The notes below the pieces were generated by a model. The model was given only the letters and a program-made list of their open reading frames with translations. It was not told where the DNA came from and ran no database searches. A DNA stretch of 64,000 bases, from contig NZ_AUAX01000002.1 of assembly GCF_000428945.1 (NCBI RefSeq), positions 62,001 to 126,000 on the forward strand. The letters are read 5' to 3'. Numbering within the stretch: position 1 is the stretch's first letter; every line of letters begins with the position of its first letter. Origin of the DNA: Hamadaea tsunoensis DSM 44101 (GTDB lineage Bacteria > Actinomycetota > Actinomycetes > Mycobacteriales > Micromonosporaceae). Positions 33,917 through 42,925 of this stretch are shown piece by piece. The translations under genes were made by a program, and so were the position numbers.

Positions 33917-34770
33917 TGGGCGAGTTTAGAGGCAGGCTCGGCGGGCCGGCCCAGCCCGGTGGGCCCGGCTTTGCGACGCATCGGCACCAGGTTGCCGCGC
34001 CGGCGGGCCAGCCACAGGAACGCCGCCGTGGCCAGAACGCCGGCCAGCACGGTGAAGATGCTCGCCTCCGGTCCGAACTGGCCACCGCTGATGAGCGCGT
34101 TACCGGTCGACTGCGAATCCAGGATCGCTTGCTGTGCGCCACTTCCGGAGACCTCGGAGCCGAAGATCGCGGACTGCGCGTAGTTCCAGCCGAAATGCAG
34201 GCCGATCGGCAGCCACAGGCTGCGGGTGGCGACGTACGAGGAGGTCAGCAAGCCGCCACCGGCGATCGCGACGCAGAGCGCGCCCCACAACGTGGCGTCC
34301 TTGTTGACCAGGTGCAGGCCGCCGAACACCAGCGCGGACGCCAGAAGAGCCACCCAGGTACCGGTGAGCTTCTCCAGATGCCGGAACAGCACGCCCCGGA
34401 AGACCAGCTCCTCGGTCGTCGCGGCCACCGCCATCAACCCGATCAGGCCCACCGCGTTGAACGGGTCGTCGCCGAGCCCGACGATCCGGTAGCCGCCGCT
34501 GACCGCGATCACTCCGATCACCGCCGCGAAGATCGCGACGCCCAGCAGCGTGCCTTTGATCAGCCCGGACGCTGCCTCCCGACCGGACGCCTCGGTCACC
34601 TGACGTTTCTCGGTGGCCCTGACCACGCCGTAGTAGGCCGCCATCGCAAGGCACGCGACGACCACACCTACCGCCAGCGAAAGCCAGACACTGCCGTCCG
34701 CCAGACGGACCGCCTGACCGGCCAGGAACGAGGCCACGACCACCGTGACGAGCTGGAGAAAGAACCGCAT
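33913..34770 (-). CDS. CPBP (CAAX protease) family intramembrane metalloprotease
   Basis: 285-aa protein with about eight helices. All three ABI/CPBP motifs are intact: E-E-L-V-F-R near residue 143, F-G-G-L-H, and H-F-G-W-N near 206. ATG 34770 has AAGG 8 nt upstream. First gene of an operon with the kinase and response regulator, so it may process or tune the membrane signal they read, or serve peptide maturation/immunity. A 26-bp palindrome lies ~95 nt upstream. Confidence 0.9.
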   Translation of the reverse strand: MRFFLQLVTVVVASFLAGQAVRLADGSVWLSLAVGVVVACLAMAAYYGVVRATEKRQVTEASGREAASGLIKGTLLGVAIFAAVIGVIAVSGGYRIVGLGDDPFNAVGLIGLMAVAATTEELVFRGVLFRHLEKLTGTWVALLASALVFGGLHLVNKDATLWGALCVAIAGGGLLTSSYVATRSLWLPIGLHFGWNYAQSAIFGSEVSGSGAQQAILDSQSTGNALISGGQFGPEASIFTVLAGVLATAAFLWLARRRGNLVPMRRKAGPTGLGRPAEPASKLAQ

Positions 34771-35344
34771 GACACACCCTTCGCAGAACCGCGGCACGCC
34801 GCCGCGGCTGAGAAGAAAACTACGGATCTTCACGACGGAAAACGTCACCGCTGGGCGGACACTTGCGTGTAGCTCGGCCGAGCTACACGCGGCGCATATC
34901 TGTCCATTCAGGACATCTGGCCCACGGCCACTCGACCGCCCTCGGCCGATCGATTGCTTGATCTATCAGACATTCACCGGCAGTCGGCGAAACCGATGGC
35001 CACGGCGGCTGAACCTCTACACAATCCCCTCAGACACGTCTCATGTGGAGGGTCAGTGGCGAGCAGTAACGGGCACGGAGTTGGAACAGCAGGACTCCGG
35101 AGCCGACACCTTCACCACGATGGCGTACTCGTGCTCGCTCGACCCGTCGACCACCACGAAGCTCAAACTCACCCGGGTCAAGGCGTGAAGCCGCTCCCCG
35201 ACCGTGGCAGTCCGGCCGGGAGAAGGCCACAGGATATGTGCCAACCGTCCCGCAGCCCTTCCCGATAACGGAGTAAAGGCACACAAAGCCTCCCGCCGTC
35301 GTAGATTGTCTCCGAGGAGCGCATGAGCATCGACGGGGGTCGCC
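34771..35344. other. 574-nt intergenic region with unresolved ORFs
   Basis: No gene can be called with confidence. A 47-codon plus-strand frame (GTG 35045 to stop 35188, ending L-T-R-V-K-A) and a 97-codon minus-strand frame (ATG 35346 to stop 35053) overlap. Both show GC-rich third positions only in the shared part. One of them may be the degraded end of a former gene. Confidence 0.35.
34865..34890. promoter_or_regulatory. Perfect 26-bp palindrome
   Basis: Half-site GCGTGTAGCTCGG followed at once by its exact complement, with no spacer. It lies upstream of the CAAX protease-kinase-regulator operon. The lack of a loop favours a protein-binding operator over a terminator; the response regulator itself is a candidate binder. 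Confidence 0.55.
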
Positions 35345-35761
35345 ATGGGAGCGCTACGAGGCAGGTCCACGGCGTTGCTGTGCGCCCTGGTGGGCACGGC
35401 GATGCTGGTCGTGGGCTGCGGCGGAAGCTCGGACACCGGCGGCAGCGGCGGAAATACGCCGGCCACCTCGGCCTCGGTGGCCGGGACGAAGGTGACGGCG
35501 ACCGAGAAGGAGTACTCCATCAGTCTGTCCACGATGACGTTCGCTCCGGGCGTGTACACGTTCGAGGCGCAGAACGCCGGAACGATGCCGCACGACCTGA
35601 CGATCGCCGGACCCGGTGTGACCCAGCAGTCGACGCCGACCCTGCAGCCCGGGGACACCGCCCCGCTCACGGCGACCCTGCAGCCGGGCACCTACGAGCT
35701 GTGGTGCTCCATCCCCGGCCACAAGGAGCTGGGGATGGACGTGAAGATCCAGGTCAGTTGA
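35345..35761 (+). CDS. Cupredoxin-domain lipoprotein
   Basis: 138-aa protein. Lipobox L-V-V-G-C (Cys25) after a short signal peptide, a Gly/Ser linker, then a plastocyanin-like fold. The four type-1 copper ligands are visible: His83 (M-P-H-D-L), Cys121 (L-W-C-S-I-P), His126 (G-H-K) and Met131 (L-G-M). It is probably a membrane-anchored electron carrier or copper-binding protein on the outer face. Ends before a hairpin terminator. Confidence 0.92.
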   Translation: MGALRGRSTALLCALVGTAMLVVGCGGSSDTGGSGGNTPATSASVAGTKVTATEKEYSISLSTMTFAPGVYTFEAQNAGTMPHDLTIAGPGVTQQSTPTLQPGDTAPLTATLQPGTYELWCSIPGHKELGMDVKIQVS

Positions 35762-35801
35762 GCGTCATGACCGTCGCCGGTTCGGGTCGAGTGCCTGTGT
35801 G

Positions 35802-35827
35802 AAGGGCGGACCGCTTGATCCGCCCTT
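35802..35827. terminator. Bidirectional hairpin terminator
   Basis: AAGGGCGGA and TCCGCCCTT form a 9-bp stem around 8 nt, followed by TCG on the plus strand. It lies between the convergent cupredoxin and PEBP genes and can serve both. Confidence 0.7.
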
Positions 35828-35847
35828 TCGTGCATGGGGAGTGATCC

Positions 35848-36390
35848 TCAGGCGGGCGTCTCGGCGGTGGCCACGATGGTGGCGCGGCCGAGCGTGTGGC
35901 CCTCCATGATGACGGTGAAGACGGCGGGAGTGCCTTCGGTGGACACGCCGATGTCCTCGACATCGAGGGCGTGCACGGTGATGAAGTAACGGTGCCGCCC
36001 GTGGCCGGCGGGCGGGGCCGCGCCGATGTACTGCGGCAGGCGGGCGTCGTTCGGCAGTTGGATCGCCCCCTGCGGCAATCCTGATCCTGCGGCGTCGCCG
36101 GCTCCTGCGGGCAGTGCCGTCACGGTGGCGGGGATGTTGGCGACGGCCCAGTGCCAGAAGCCCGACATCGACGGGGCGTCGGCGTCGAAGACGGTCACCG
36201 CGAAGCTCCTGGTGCCGTCGGGCGCGCCGGACCAGGTCAGGTCCGGGGAGATGTCCCGGCCGCCGGGGATGCCGAAAGCACCGGACATCTGCGGCAGGAG
36301 CAGGGGCCGGCCGTCGGCGACCGCGGTGCTCTCGACCTCGAAGCTCGGCACCTGCGCGAGACGGGCGAACGGGTTGTTGGCGGCAGTCAT
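35848..36390 (-). CDS. YbhB/YbcL-type PEBP family protein
   Basis: 180-aa protein from ATG 36390, with GAGGAG 9 nt upstream. Family motifs: V-F-D-A-D-A-P-S with F-W-H-W-A-V-A-N-I-P at ~67-90, and G-H-G-R-H-R-Y-F at ~135. These Raf-kinase-inhibitor-like proteins bind anionic ligands; bacterial function is unclear. No signal peptide. It is divergent from the MmyB-like regulator, which may control it. Confidence 0.93.
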   Translation of the reverse strand: MTAANNPFARLAQVPSFEVESTAVADGRPLLLPQMSGAFGIPGGRDISPDLTWSGAPDGTRSFAVTVFDADAPSMSGFWHWAVANIPATVTALPAGAGDAAGSGLPQGAIQLPNDARLPQYIGAAPPAGHGRHRYFITVHALDVEDIGVSTEGTPAVFTVIMEGHTLGRATIVATAETPA

Positions 36391-36538
36391 GGCGATTGCG
36401 CTCCTCGAATGGGTGGACTGCGAACGCCGGTAAGCCTGCGACCCGCGACAGCGGGCAGGGAGATCCTGGGCATCCTGGTGCTCGCAGTGCCACCTTCCAT
36501 GGTCGACGCGCGGCAACGCCACGTAGCAGACTGGGACG

Positions 36539-37384
36539 GTGCCAGCGCCCAGAGCCACGAACCGGCCCGAACTGTCCGCGTTCCTGCGGGCGATGCGGTC
36601 GCGCGTGCGACCGGCGGACGTGGGCCTCCCGGACATCGGCCGCCGCCGGACGCCGGGCCTGCGGCGCCAGGAGGTCGCGCAGCTCGCGGCCGTCAGCATC
36701 GACTGGTACATCCGGTTGGAGCAGGGCCGGGTCGGCGTCCCCGGCACCGCCGTCCTGGACGCGGTGGGCCAGGCTCTGAAGCTGTCCGCGGCCGAACGCC
36801 ACCATCTGCACCTGATCGCCCGGGGCGAAGCGCCGCCTCCCCCGCACGTGTCGGCCCCGGCGAGCCAGTCCCTGCGGGCGCTGCTGCACAGCATGCCGAC
36901 GACCCCCGCCTGGATCCTGGACTTCCGGTTCGACGTCCTCGCGTACAACGCGGCGGCGGTGGCCCTGTTCGGCCCGGGCTTCGCGGTGGGGACGAATACC
37001 GCGGAACCGCTCTTCCTCGATCCCGCCGCCCGCGACTTCCAGCTGGATTGGACCCGGATCGCCCGCGAGTACGTGGGCAATCTGCGAGCCAACCTGACCC
37101 GGCACCCGGACGATCCGCGGCTGCGGGCCCTGATCGGCGAACTACGCCGCAGGAGCACCGAATTCGCCACCTGGTGGGACGACCAGACCGTGGAGAAGCG
37201 TACGAACGGGACCAAACGCGTCCTGCATCCCACCGCCGGGATCATGACCCTGCGCTACGACGTGCTGGCCGTCCAGGATGGATCCGATCAGCGGCTCTCG
37301 GTCATCACTCCGGCGGACACCGACGCGGAGAACGCATTGCGCTCGCTCATCTTCCAGCGGAACGGCCTGCGCGCGGTGAAGTGA
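36539..37384 (+). CDS. MmyB-like XRE regulator
   Basis: 281-aa protein from GTG 36539. XRE HTH at ~30-90 (R-R-T-P-G-L-R-R-Q-E-V-A-Q-L-A-A-V-S-I-D-W-Y-I-R-L-E-Q-G-R) and C-terminal MmyB ligand domain from ~105 (T-P-A-W-I-L-D-F-R-F-D-V-L-A-Y-N-A-A-A). This class usually represses a divergent gene; here that is the PEBP gene. No clear ribosome-binding site. Confidence 0.93.
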   Translation: MPAPRATNRPELSAFLRAMRSRVRPADVGLPDIGRRRTPGLRRQEVAQLAAVSIDWYIRLEQGRVGVPGTAVLDAVGQALKLSAAERHHLHLIARGEAPPPPHVSAPASQSLRALLHSMPTTPAWILDFRFDVLAYNAAAVALFGPGFAVGTNTAEPLFLDPAARDFQLDWTRIAREYVGNLRANLTRHPDDPRLRALIGELRRRSTEFATWWDDQTVEKRTNGTKRVLHPTAGIMTLRYDVLAVQDGSDQRLSVITPADTDAENALRSLIFQRNGLRAVK

Positions 37385-37458
37385 AACCAGCTGCCCGCCG
37401 AGGGCCGACCAGCCGTCGCGGCTTCCCTGACGGCGGACACCACACCGCTGTATGTGCT

Positions 37459-38280
37459 TCAGAGAAGGTCGTCGGCGCCGAGCCGTCGTGCCCGGCGGTC
37501 CTGGCGGGCCAGCAGGAGGATCGCCACGACCGCCCACGCTCCTCCGACGAGTACCTCCAGTGCCGCGTCGCCCAGCCACGGCCGGCCGTCGACGACTGCG
37601 CGTACGGCGAGAAGTCCGTTGGTGAGCGGGAGGAACCGCGGCAGGTTGATGCCGCCGACGGTGAACACGGTGGTCGGCGCGGCCACGCCGCAGAGCAGGA
37701 GCATGGCGTAGGTGGCGAAGTTGACGATGAGGACGTCGGCCCGGTAGGACAGCGCGAACGATCCGACCGCGAGCCCGAACGCGCTGGTGGTCAGGGCGAG
37801 CAGGGCGACCAGCGGGGTCGCCGCGAGCAGGTGCAGCAGCAGGTGGGTGCCGCCGAACGGGACGGCCAGCACGAGGATCGCGGTCATCGACGCGCCGAAG
37901 CCCTCCGCCGCGTAGACCAGCCAGCGGGCGGCGATCGTGCCGGGAACGGCGAGGACGCCGAGCCGGACCCGGTACATGGTGCCGTGGACGCGCTCGTCGA
38001 GGATCGCGTCGGCCCCCTTGGCGACGGTGGCCGTCGTCATGATCTGGCAGGCGGCGCCGATGAAGGCGAAGGTACGCCCCGGTACGCCTGCCGCGTAGTA
38101 GCCGAGGTACGCGACGAACGCGGTCTGCAGCAGGACGCGCGGGACGATGGTGAGCAGCATGATGCTCGGCGGGTAGAGGCTCGCGTAGTTGCGCACCGAG
38201 ATGAGGGCGGCGAAGCCGTAGCCGGCCACCCGGGCCCGGCGGCGGTCAGTAAAGCTCGAGGGTGCCGTCTCGGCGGACAC
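37459..38280 (-). CDS. ABC-2 type exporter permease (second)
   Basis: 273-aa with about six membrane helices. The hydrophilic start (S-S-F-T-D-R-R-R-A-R-V-A-G) leads into F-A-A-L-I-S-V-R-N-Y, followed by the ABC-2 core. It overlaps the first permease by 35 nt from GTG 38280; GTG 38229 would remove the overlap. Together with the next two genes it forms a daunorubicin-exporter-like heterodimeric transporter, and its position next to MbtH suggests export of, or resistance to, the NRPS product. Confidence 0.87.
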   Translation of the reverse strand: MSAETAPSSFTDRRRARVAGYGFAALISVRNYASLYPPSIMLLTIVPRVLLQTAFVAYLGYYAAGVPGRTFAFIGAACQIMTTATVAKGADAILDERVHGTMYRVRLGVLAVPGTIAARWLVYAAEGFGASMTAILVLAVPFGGTHLLLHLLAATPLVALLALTTSAFGLAVGSFALSYRADVLIVNFATYAMLLLCGVAAPTTVFTVGGINLPRFLPLTNGLLAVRAVVDGRPWLGDAALEVLVGGAWAVVAILLLARQDRRARRLGADDLL

Positions 38281-39016
38281 GGTTCACCATCCGTTCGAAG
38301 AGCCAGGCGGCCAGTACGCCGTAGGCGGCGGTGGTCGCGGCGAGCATCGGCCACGCGTTGGCGGGCACGGCGGTGCCGGCCGCGGCGGCGCGCAGCAGTT
38401 CGGCTCCCCAGTGCAGCGAGACGATCCACGAGATCGGGTGCAGCCAGTCCGGCAGCAGGGACGGCGGGACGACCAGGCCGCCGAGGATGAACACCGGGTA
38501 CGCGGCCGCCTCGGCGATCCGGTACGCGGCGCGGGTCAGCACGAACAGGCAGCTGACGAGCAGGCCGAAGACGGCCGCGCTGACCAGGACCGCGAGGGCG
38601 GCGGCGACCAGGGCGAGCGGGTCCTTCACGGGCACCGGTTCGCGGGAGACGAGCATCGCCACGACGATCGTCGGCACGACGAACAGGGCCGAGCGGATCG
38701 TCGACGCGGCCGCTTTGCCGGCGAGCACCGCGCCGAGGCTCGCCGGGCGGGACAGGACCGGGGCGAGGGTGCCCTCGGACTGCTCGCCGCGCAGGACGAA
38801 ACCGGTCTGCCAGATCGTGGCGCCCCAGAGCCCGACGACGCAGATGCCCAGCGCCAGCGCGGCCGGCTGGACCTGGCTGGCGGGGCCGCGGGCCAGCAGC
38901 GTCACGGCGAGGAACACCGCGGGCTGCACGATGCCGATGATGACCAGGACCAGTGAGCGCTGCGTACGCAGCTGGACGACGGCGGAGGCGAAGAAGACGC
39001 GGAGGGCGGCGGTCAT
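38246..39016 (-). CDS. ABC-2 type exporter permease (first)
   Basis: 256-aa with about six helices. ATG 39016 (MTAALRVFFASAVVQLRTQR) overlaps the ATPase stop as ATGA, which fixes the start. The sequence F-I-L-G-G-L-V-V-P-P-S-L-L-P-D-W-L-H near residue 195 is typical of ABC-2 permeases. Partner of the 37459-38280 permease. Confidence 0.9.
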   Translation of the reverse strand: MTAALRVFFASAVVQLRTQRSLVLVIIGIVQPAVFLAVTLLARGPASQVQPAALALGICVVGLWGATIWQTGFVLRGEQSEGTLAPVLSRPASLGAVLAGKAAASTIRSALFVVPTIVVAMLVSREPVPVKDPLALVAAALAVLVSAAVFGLLVSCLFVLTRAAYRIAEAAAYPVFILGGLVVPPSLLPDWLHPISWIVSLHWGAELLRAAAAGTAVPANAWPMLAATTAAYGVLAAWLFERMVNRVRRDGTLELY

Positions 39017-39951
39017 CGGGTCAGCTGCGCGAAGACGCGCTCCAGGTTGGCCGGCAGGACGCGTACGTCGCCGACTTCGGCCTGCGGCCACAGATCGGCC
39101 AGCGCGCGCAGGGACGCCGGGGACCAGTCGCGTACCTCGAAGGTCACGTTCCAGCCGCCGTCCAGCGGGCCGCTGCGCACGACCCGGACGCCGTCCATGA
39201 CCTCCCCGTTGGTCAGCGGCGGGACGCCCGCCCCCGACACGTTGACCTCGGCGGCCGAGGTGGCCTGTTCGAGGAGGCGTTCGAGCGGCAGGTCGTGGGT
39301 GAGCTGACCGGCCTGCAGGATGACGACCCGGCGGGCGAGCCGCTCGATGTCGACCATGTAGTGGCTGGTCAGCAGGATCGTCACGCCGCTGTCGCGCAGC
39401 TGCGCGACGGCCTCGCGGACGTGCTCGGCTTCGATGGGGTCCAGGCCCACCGTCGGCTCGTCCAGCATGAGCAGCTTGGGCGTGGTCAGCAGGCCGCTGG
39501 CGATGTGCAGGCGCTGCTTCATGCCCTTGGAGTAGGTCTCGACGGCCCGGTCGGCGACCTCCGTCAGGCCGACCTGCGCCAGCACCTGCTCGCCGCGGGC
39601 CGCGGCGGCCCGGTGCGACAGGCCACTGAGGATGCCGAAGTAGCGGATGTTGTCGCGGGCGCTGAGCCGGCCGTAGAAGCCGCGTTCGCCGCCGAGCACC
39701 ACCGACAGCTGCCGCCGGGCTTCGCGCGTCTGTTTCACGACGTCGACGCCGGCGACCCGGACCGTGCCGGAGGTGGGCAGCAGCAGGGTGGAGATCACCT
39801 TCAGCAGCGTGGTCTTCCCAGCCCCGTTGACGCCCAGCAGTCCGACGGTCTCGCCGGGCTCCAGTGTCAGATCGACGTTCTTCAGCGCTTGGACGGCCTT
39901 GTCGCCACGGCCGAACGAGCGCGAGACGTCGACAATCTCCAGTGCAACCAC
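39013..39951 (-). CDS. ABC exporter ATP-binding protein (DrrA-like)
   Basis: 312-aa: Walker A G-V-N-G-A-G-K-T-T (~41-49), signature Y-S-K-G-M-K-Q-R (~143), Walker B L-L-M-L-D-E-P and switch His (L-T-S-H-Y). The ~90-residue C-terminal extension is typical of drug-exporting DrrA-type ATPases. First gene of the three-gene exporter, 60 nt downstream of MbtH on the same strand, so probably co-transcribed with it. Confidence 0.93.
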   Translation of the reverse strand: MVALEIVDVSRSFGRGDKAVQALKNVDLTLEPGETVGLLGVNGAGKTTLLKVISTLLLPTSGTVRVAGVDVVKQTREARRQLSVVLGGERGFYGRLSARDNIRYFGILSGLSHRAAAARGEQVLAQVGLTEVADRAVETYSKGMKQRLHIASGLLTTPKLLMLDEPTVGLDPIEAEHVREAVAQLRDSGVTILLTSHYMVDIERLARRVVILQAGQLTHDLPLERLLEQATSAAEVNVSGAGVPPLTNGEVMDGVRVVRSGPLDGGWNVTFEVRDWSPASLRALADLWPQAEVGDVRVLPANLERVFAQLTR

Positions 39952-40011
39952 GGCAGCAGTCTTGCCACCAGGTCGCGGCCTGTCAATACGAGAGCCGCGG
40001 CGCGTACCCGC

Positions 40012-40230
40012 TCACGCCTCGCCCATCTTGCGGCGCAGACTGAGCGGGCGCATGTCCGTCCACACTCGCTCGATGTGGTCCAGGCAGAGCTGCTTTCCTT
40101 GCGGTACGCCGACCGTGGCCCAGCCGGCGGGCGGCGCCTGCTCGGCGGGCCAGACCGAATACTGCTCTTCCGCATTCATGACAACGAAATAAAGCAGCTC
40201 TTCATCCTCGTCGATACGTCGATCCGGCAT
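40012..40230 (-). CDS. MbtH-family NRPS accessory protein
   Basis: 72-aa protein, the normal family size. N-A-E-E-Q-Y-S-V-W-P, P-P-A-G-W, and C-L-D-H-I-E-R-V-W-T-D-M-R-P-L-S-L-R cover the MbtH signature. It binds and stabilises adenylation domains; the clients are likely the A domains at 47-52 kb and 61 kb. ATG 40230 has AAGGGG/GGAG just upstream. It is divergent from the NRPS operon. Confidence 0.95.
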   Translation of the reverse strand: MPDRRIDEDEELLYFVVMNAEEQYSVWPAEQAPPAGWATVGVPQGKQLCLDHIERVWTDMRPLSLRRKMGEA

Positions 40231-40253
40231 GGCTCCGCCCCTTCCCGAACGCC

Positions 40254-40282
40254 TTGACTCCATTCGATGCGTCCCATAGTGT
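40254..40282 (+). promoter_or_regulatory. Promoter candidate for the NRPS operon
   Basis: TTGACT, 17-nt spacer, TAGTGT: a good vegetative-type promoter ~60 nt upstream of GTG 40341, in the MbtH/aminotransferase divergent region. No other strong promoter is evident before the operon's closely packed genes, so most of the 24 kb may depend on it. Confidence 0.5.
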
Positions 40283-40340
40283 AGCGACGGTGATCACGAG
40301 GCCGCGAGCCTCACCTCTGTAGGAACGGAGGGGTTGTCGG

Positions 40341-41735
40341 GTGACGTCAGAGCCGATCCTGCGAGGCCCTCGCGTTGGCGGTCCGTTGCCCGGCCCCCGG
40401 TCGGCTGCCCTGCTGGAGCGACAGCGGCGCCATGAGTCCAACGCCCGCAGCTATCCGCGCCGACTGCCGGTCGCATTGCGCCGCGGTCAGGGATCCTATG
40501 TGGAGGACGTGGACGGCAACGTCTTCATCGACTTCCTCACGGCCGCGGGAGTACTGCCGCTCGGGCACACGCATCCCGACGTCGTCGCGGCCACCAAGGC
40601 CCAGCTCGACCTCCTCGTCACCGGCCTGGACTTCCCCACCCAGGTGAAGTACGACTTCGTGGACGCGCACCTGGCCCTGCTGCCCCCCGAGATGCGCGAG
40701 CACGTGCGGTTCCAGTTCTGCGGGCCGGCCGGCGCCGACGCGGTCGACGCGGCCCTGAAGCTCTGCAAGACGGCCACCGGCCGCGGCACCGTCCTCGCCT
40801 TCCACGGCGCGTTCCACGGCAGCACGCACAGCGCCCTGGCCCTGACGGGATTCGTCGCGCCGAAGGAGCCGCTGGCCAATCTGATGCCCGGCGTGCACTT
40901 CCTGCCTTTTCCGTACGCGTACCGGTGCCCGCTGGGGGCCGAGCCGAGCGAGTGCGGGCAGCGCTGCATCGATTACGTCGAGCGCGTCCTGCGCGATCCG
41001 GCCAGCGGCATCCCCCGCCCGGCGGCGGTGATCATCGAGGCCGTCCAGGGTGAGGGCGGCGTCATCCCGGCGTCGGTCGAGTTCCTGCGCGGCCTGCGCC
41101 GGGTCACCGCGGAGCTCGACATCCCGCTCATCGTCGACGAGATCCAGACCGGCTACGGCCGTACCGGGCACTGGTTCGCCTTCGAGGCCGCCGGCATCAC
41201 CCCCGACGTGGTGCTGATGTCCAAGGCGGCCGGGGGCATCGGCCTGCCCACCGCGCTGATCGCGTACCACGAGAAGCTCGACCGGTGGGCGCCGGCCGCG
41301 CACACCGGGACGTTCCGCGGCAACCAGCTGGCCTTCGCCGCCGGGCTGACCGCGATCAACGTCATGCGGGAGACCGACATCCTGGAGAACGTCGTCGCCC
41401 AGGGCAAGCACGCGATGGAGCGGCTCGGCGCGCTGGCCGACGAGGTCCCCGAGGTCGGCGACGTCCGCGGCCGCGGCCTGATGCTCGGTGTCGAGGTGAT
41501 CGAGCCCGGCTCCGGCCGGCCCGACGGCGACCTCGGCCGCCGCATCCAGCGCCGGGCCCTGGAGAACGGGCTGATGCTCGAGGTCGGCGGGCGGGGCGGC
41601 GAGGTCGTCCGGCTGCTGCCGCCGCTCAACATCGACCGGCCGACGCTGGATCTCGCCCTCGACATCCTCAGCGACGCCGTGCTGCACTCCGTATCCACGG
41701 GCGGTCCCGGGGCGAGCCGGCCGGACGAACGATGA
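40341..41735 (+). CDS. Class III aminotransferase (diaminobutyrate-type)
   Basis: 464-aa PLP enzyme. PLP Lys295 lies in M-S-K-A-A-G-G-I-G-L-P; F-H-G-A-F-H-G-S-T-H and the D-E-I-Q-T-G-Y-G-R-T-G block are conserved. The closest family is L-2,4-diaminobutyrate:2-oxoglutarate aminotransferase, which makes Dab from aspartate semialdehyde; an ornithine- or other omega-amine role cannot be excluded. GTG 40341 has GGAGGGG ~8 nt upstream. First gene of the NRPS operon; its stop overlaps the next start (ATGA). Likely supplies a precursor. Confidence 0.88.
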   Translation: MTSEPILRGPRVGGPLPGPRSAALLERQRRHESNARSYPRRLPVALRRGQGSYVEDVDGNVFIDFLTAAGVLPLGHTHPDVVAATKAQLDLLVTGLDFPTQVKYDFVDAHLALLPPEMREHVRFQFCGPAGADAVDAALKLCKTATGRGTVLAFHGAFHGSTHSALALTGFVAPKEPLANLMPGVHFLPFPYAYRCPLGAEPSECGQRCIDYVERVLRDPASGIPRPAAVIIEAVQGEGGVIPASVEFLRGLRRVTAELDIPLIVDEIQTGYGRTGHWFAFEAAGITPDVVLMSKAAGGIGLPTALIAYHEKLDRWAPAAHTGTFRGNQLAFAAGLTAINVMRETDILENVVAQGKHAMERLGALADEVPEVGDVRGRGLMLGVEVIEPGSGRPDGDLGRRIQRRALENGLMLEVGGRGGEVVRLLPPLNIDRPTLDLALDILSDAVLHSVSTGGPGASRPDER

Positions 41736-42925
41736 GCCGGCGGACGATCGCCCTCGACCCGCCGGTCCCCGCAGCGCTCGCCGATGAACTGGCCAAGCGG
41801 GTCTACTTCGTCTCCGACACCATCGTCGACTTCGCGCTCGTCCGGTCCGGTCAGGACGTCGTGGCCGTCGACGTCGAGCTGTCGGCCGGCGCCGACGGCA
41901 CCGAACTCGACCGCAAGCTGCGCTGGGTGGTCGCCAACGACGTGCTGCCCCAGCAGGCGACGCCCGCCCGCGAACTGTGGCGGGCCCCGCGGACGGCCGC
42001 CTTCCACGACACCGCCTTCGATCAGCTCGTCGCGAGCGGCGCCGTGTTCGAGGCCGGCGAGGGGCAGCTCGCGGTCGGCGAGCCGGTGCTCGGCCTGATG
42101 GACGCGCTGGACGCCCTCGTGCTCGACATCGCCGCCACCGAGTTCGGCGCGGTGCAGTACCGCTACCCGACGCTGCTGCCGCTGTCGGTCCTGGAGCGGT
42201 CGGGCTACCTGAAGTCGTTCCCGCAGCAGCTGATGTTCATGGCCCGCCTGCACTCCGATGTGGACGGCTATCGGTCCTTCATGGACCAGGCCGCGGGCGG
42301 CGACCGGCTCGACATCCTGGCCCACTGCGCCGGCAGCGAGTACTTCCTGCCGCCGACCATGTGCCTGCACACCTACCACCAACTGCGCGACGCGCCACTG
42401 GCCTCACCCTCGCTCGTCGTCACCTCGCGCGGCAAGTCGTTCCGGTTCGAGACCCGCTATCGGCGTACGCTGGAACGGTTGTGGGACTTCACGATCCGCG
42501 AGATCGTCTTCGTCGGCGACCGCGAGTTCGTGCTCGACTGCCGCCAGCGGTTCCTGTCCGCGGCGATCGCCCTCGTCGAACGGCTGGGCCTGCAGGGTTT
42601 CTGCGAAGTCGCGAACGACCCCTTCTTCCTCGGCCGCAGCGCCGACCACATCTGGTCGCAGCGCCTGCTCGAGCTGAAGTACGAACTGCGCCTGAACGTC
42701 ACCGAGGACGACACGATCGCCGTCGGCTCGTTCAACTTCCACGAGCGGTTCTTCGCCGACGCCTTCGGGATCGCCGCGCCGGGGCCGGGCCGGGTCCACA
42801 CCGGCTGCGTCGGCTTCGGGCTGGAGCGCCTCGCGTACGCCTTCCTGTGCCAGCACGGGATCGACCCCGCCCACTGGCCGGACCTCGCGCCCCGCCGCAC
42901 GCAGCCGGCGCAGCCGCGGGGATGA
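41732..42925 (+). CDS. Class II aaRS-like amino acid:carrier-protein ligase
   Basis: 397-aa homologue of the catalytic core of class II (atypical Ser-type) tRNA synthetases, without a tRNA-binding arm. Motif 2 F-R-F-E (residues 237-240) and motif 3 G-C-V-G-F-G-L-E-R-L-A-Y-A (358-370) are clear. Cys211 (P-P-T-M-C-L-H-T-Y), Glu240 and Cys359 fit the Cys/Glu/Cys zinc site of the rhizobial aa:CP ligases, which charge a carrier protein's phosphopantetheine instead of tRNA. A free PCP is encoded in the same operon at 53630. It probably loads an amino acid onto that PCP; the amino acid is unknown. Confidence 0.85.
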   Translation: MSRRTIALDPPVPAALADELAKRVYFVSDTIVDFALVRSGQDVVAVDVELSAGADGTELDRKLRWVVANDVLPQQATPARELWRAPRTAAFHDTAFDQLVASGAVFEAGEGQLAVGEPVLGLMDALDALVLDIAATEFGAVQYRYPTLLPLSVLERSGYLKSFPQQLMFMARLHSDVDGYRSFMDQAAGGDRLDILAHCAGSEYFLPPTMCLHTYHQLRDAPLASPSLVVTSRGKSFRFETRYRRTLERLWDFTIREIVFVGDREFVLDCRQRFLSAAIALVERLGLQGFCEVANDPFFLGRSADHIWSQRLLELKYELRLNVTEDDTIAVGSFNFHERFFADAFGIAAPGPGRVHTGCVGFGLERLAYAFLCQHGIDPAHWPDLAPRRTQPAQPRG

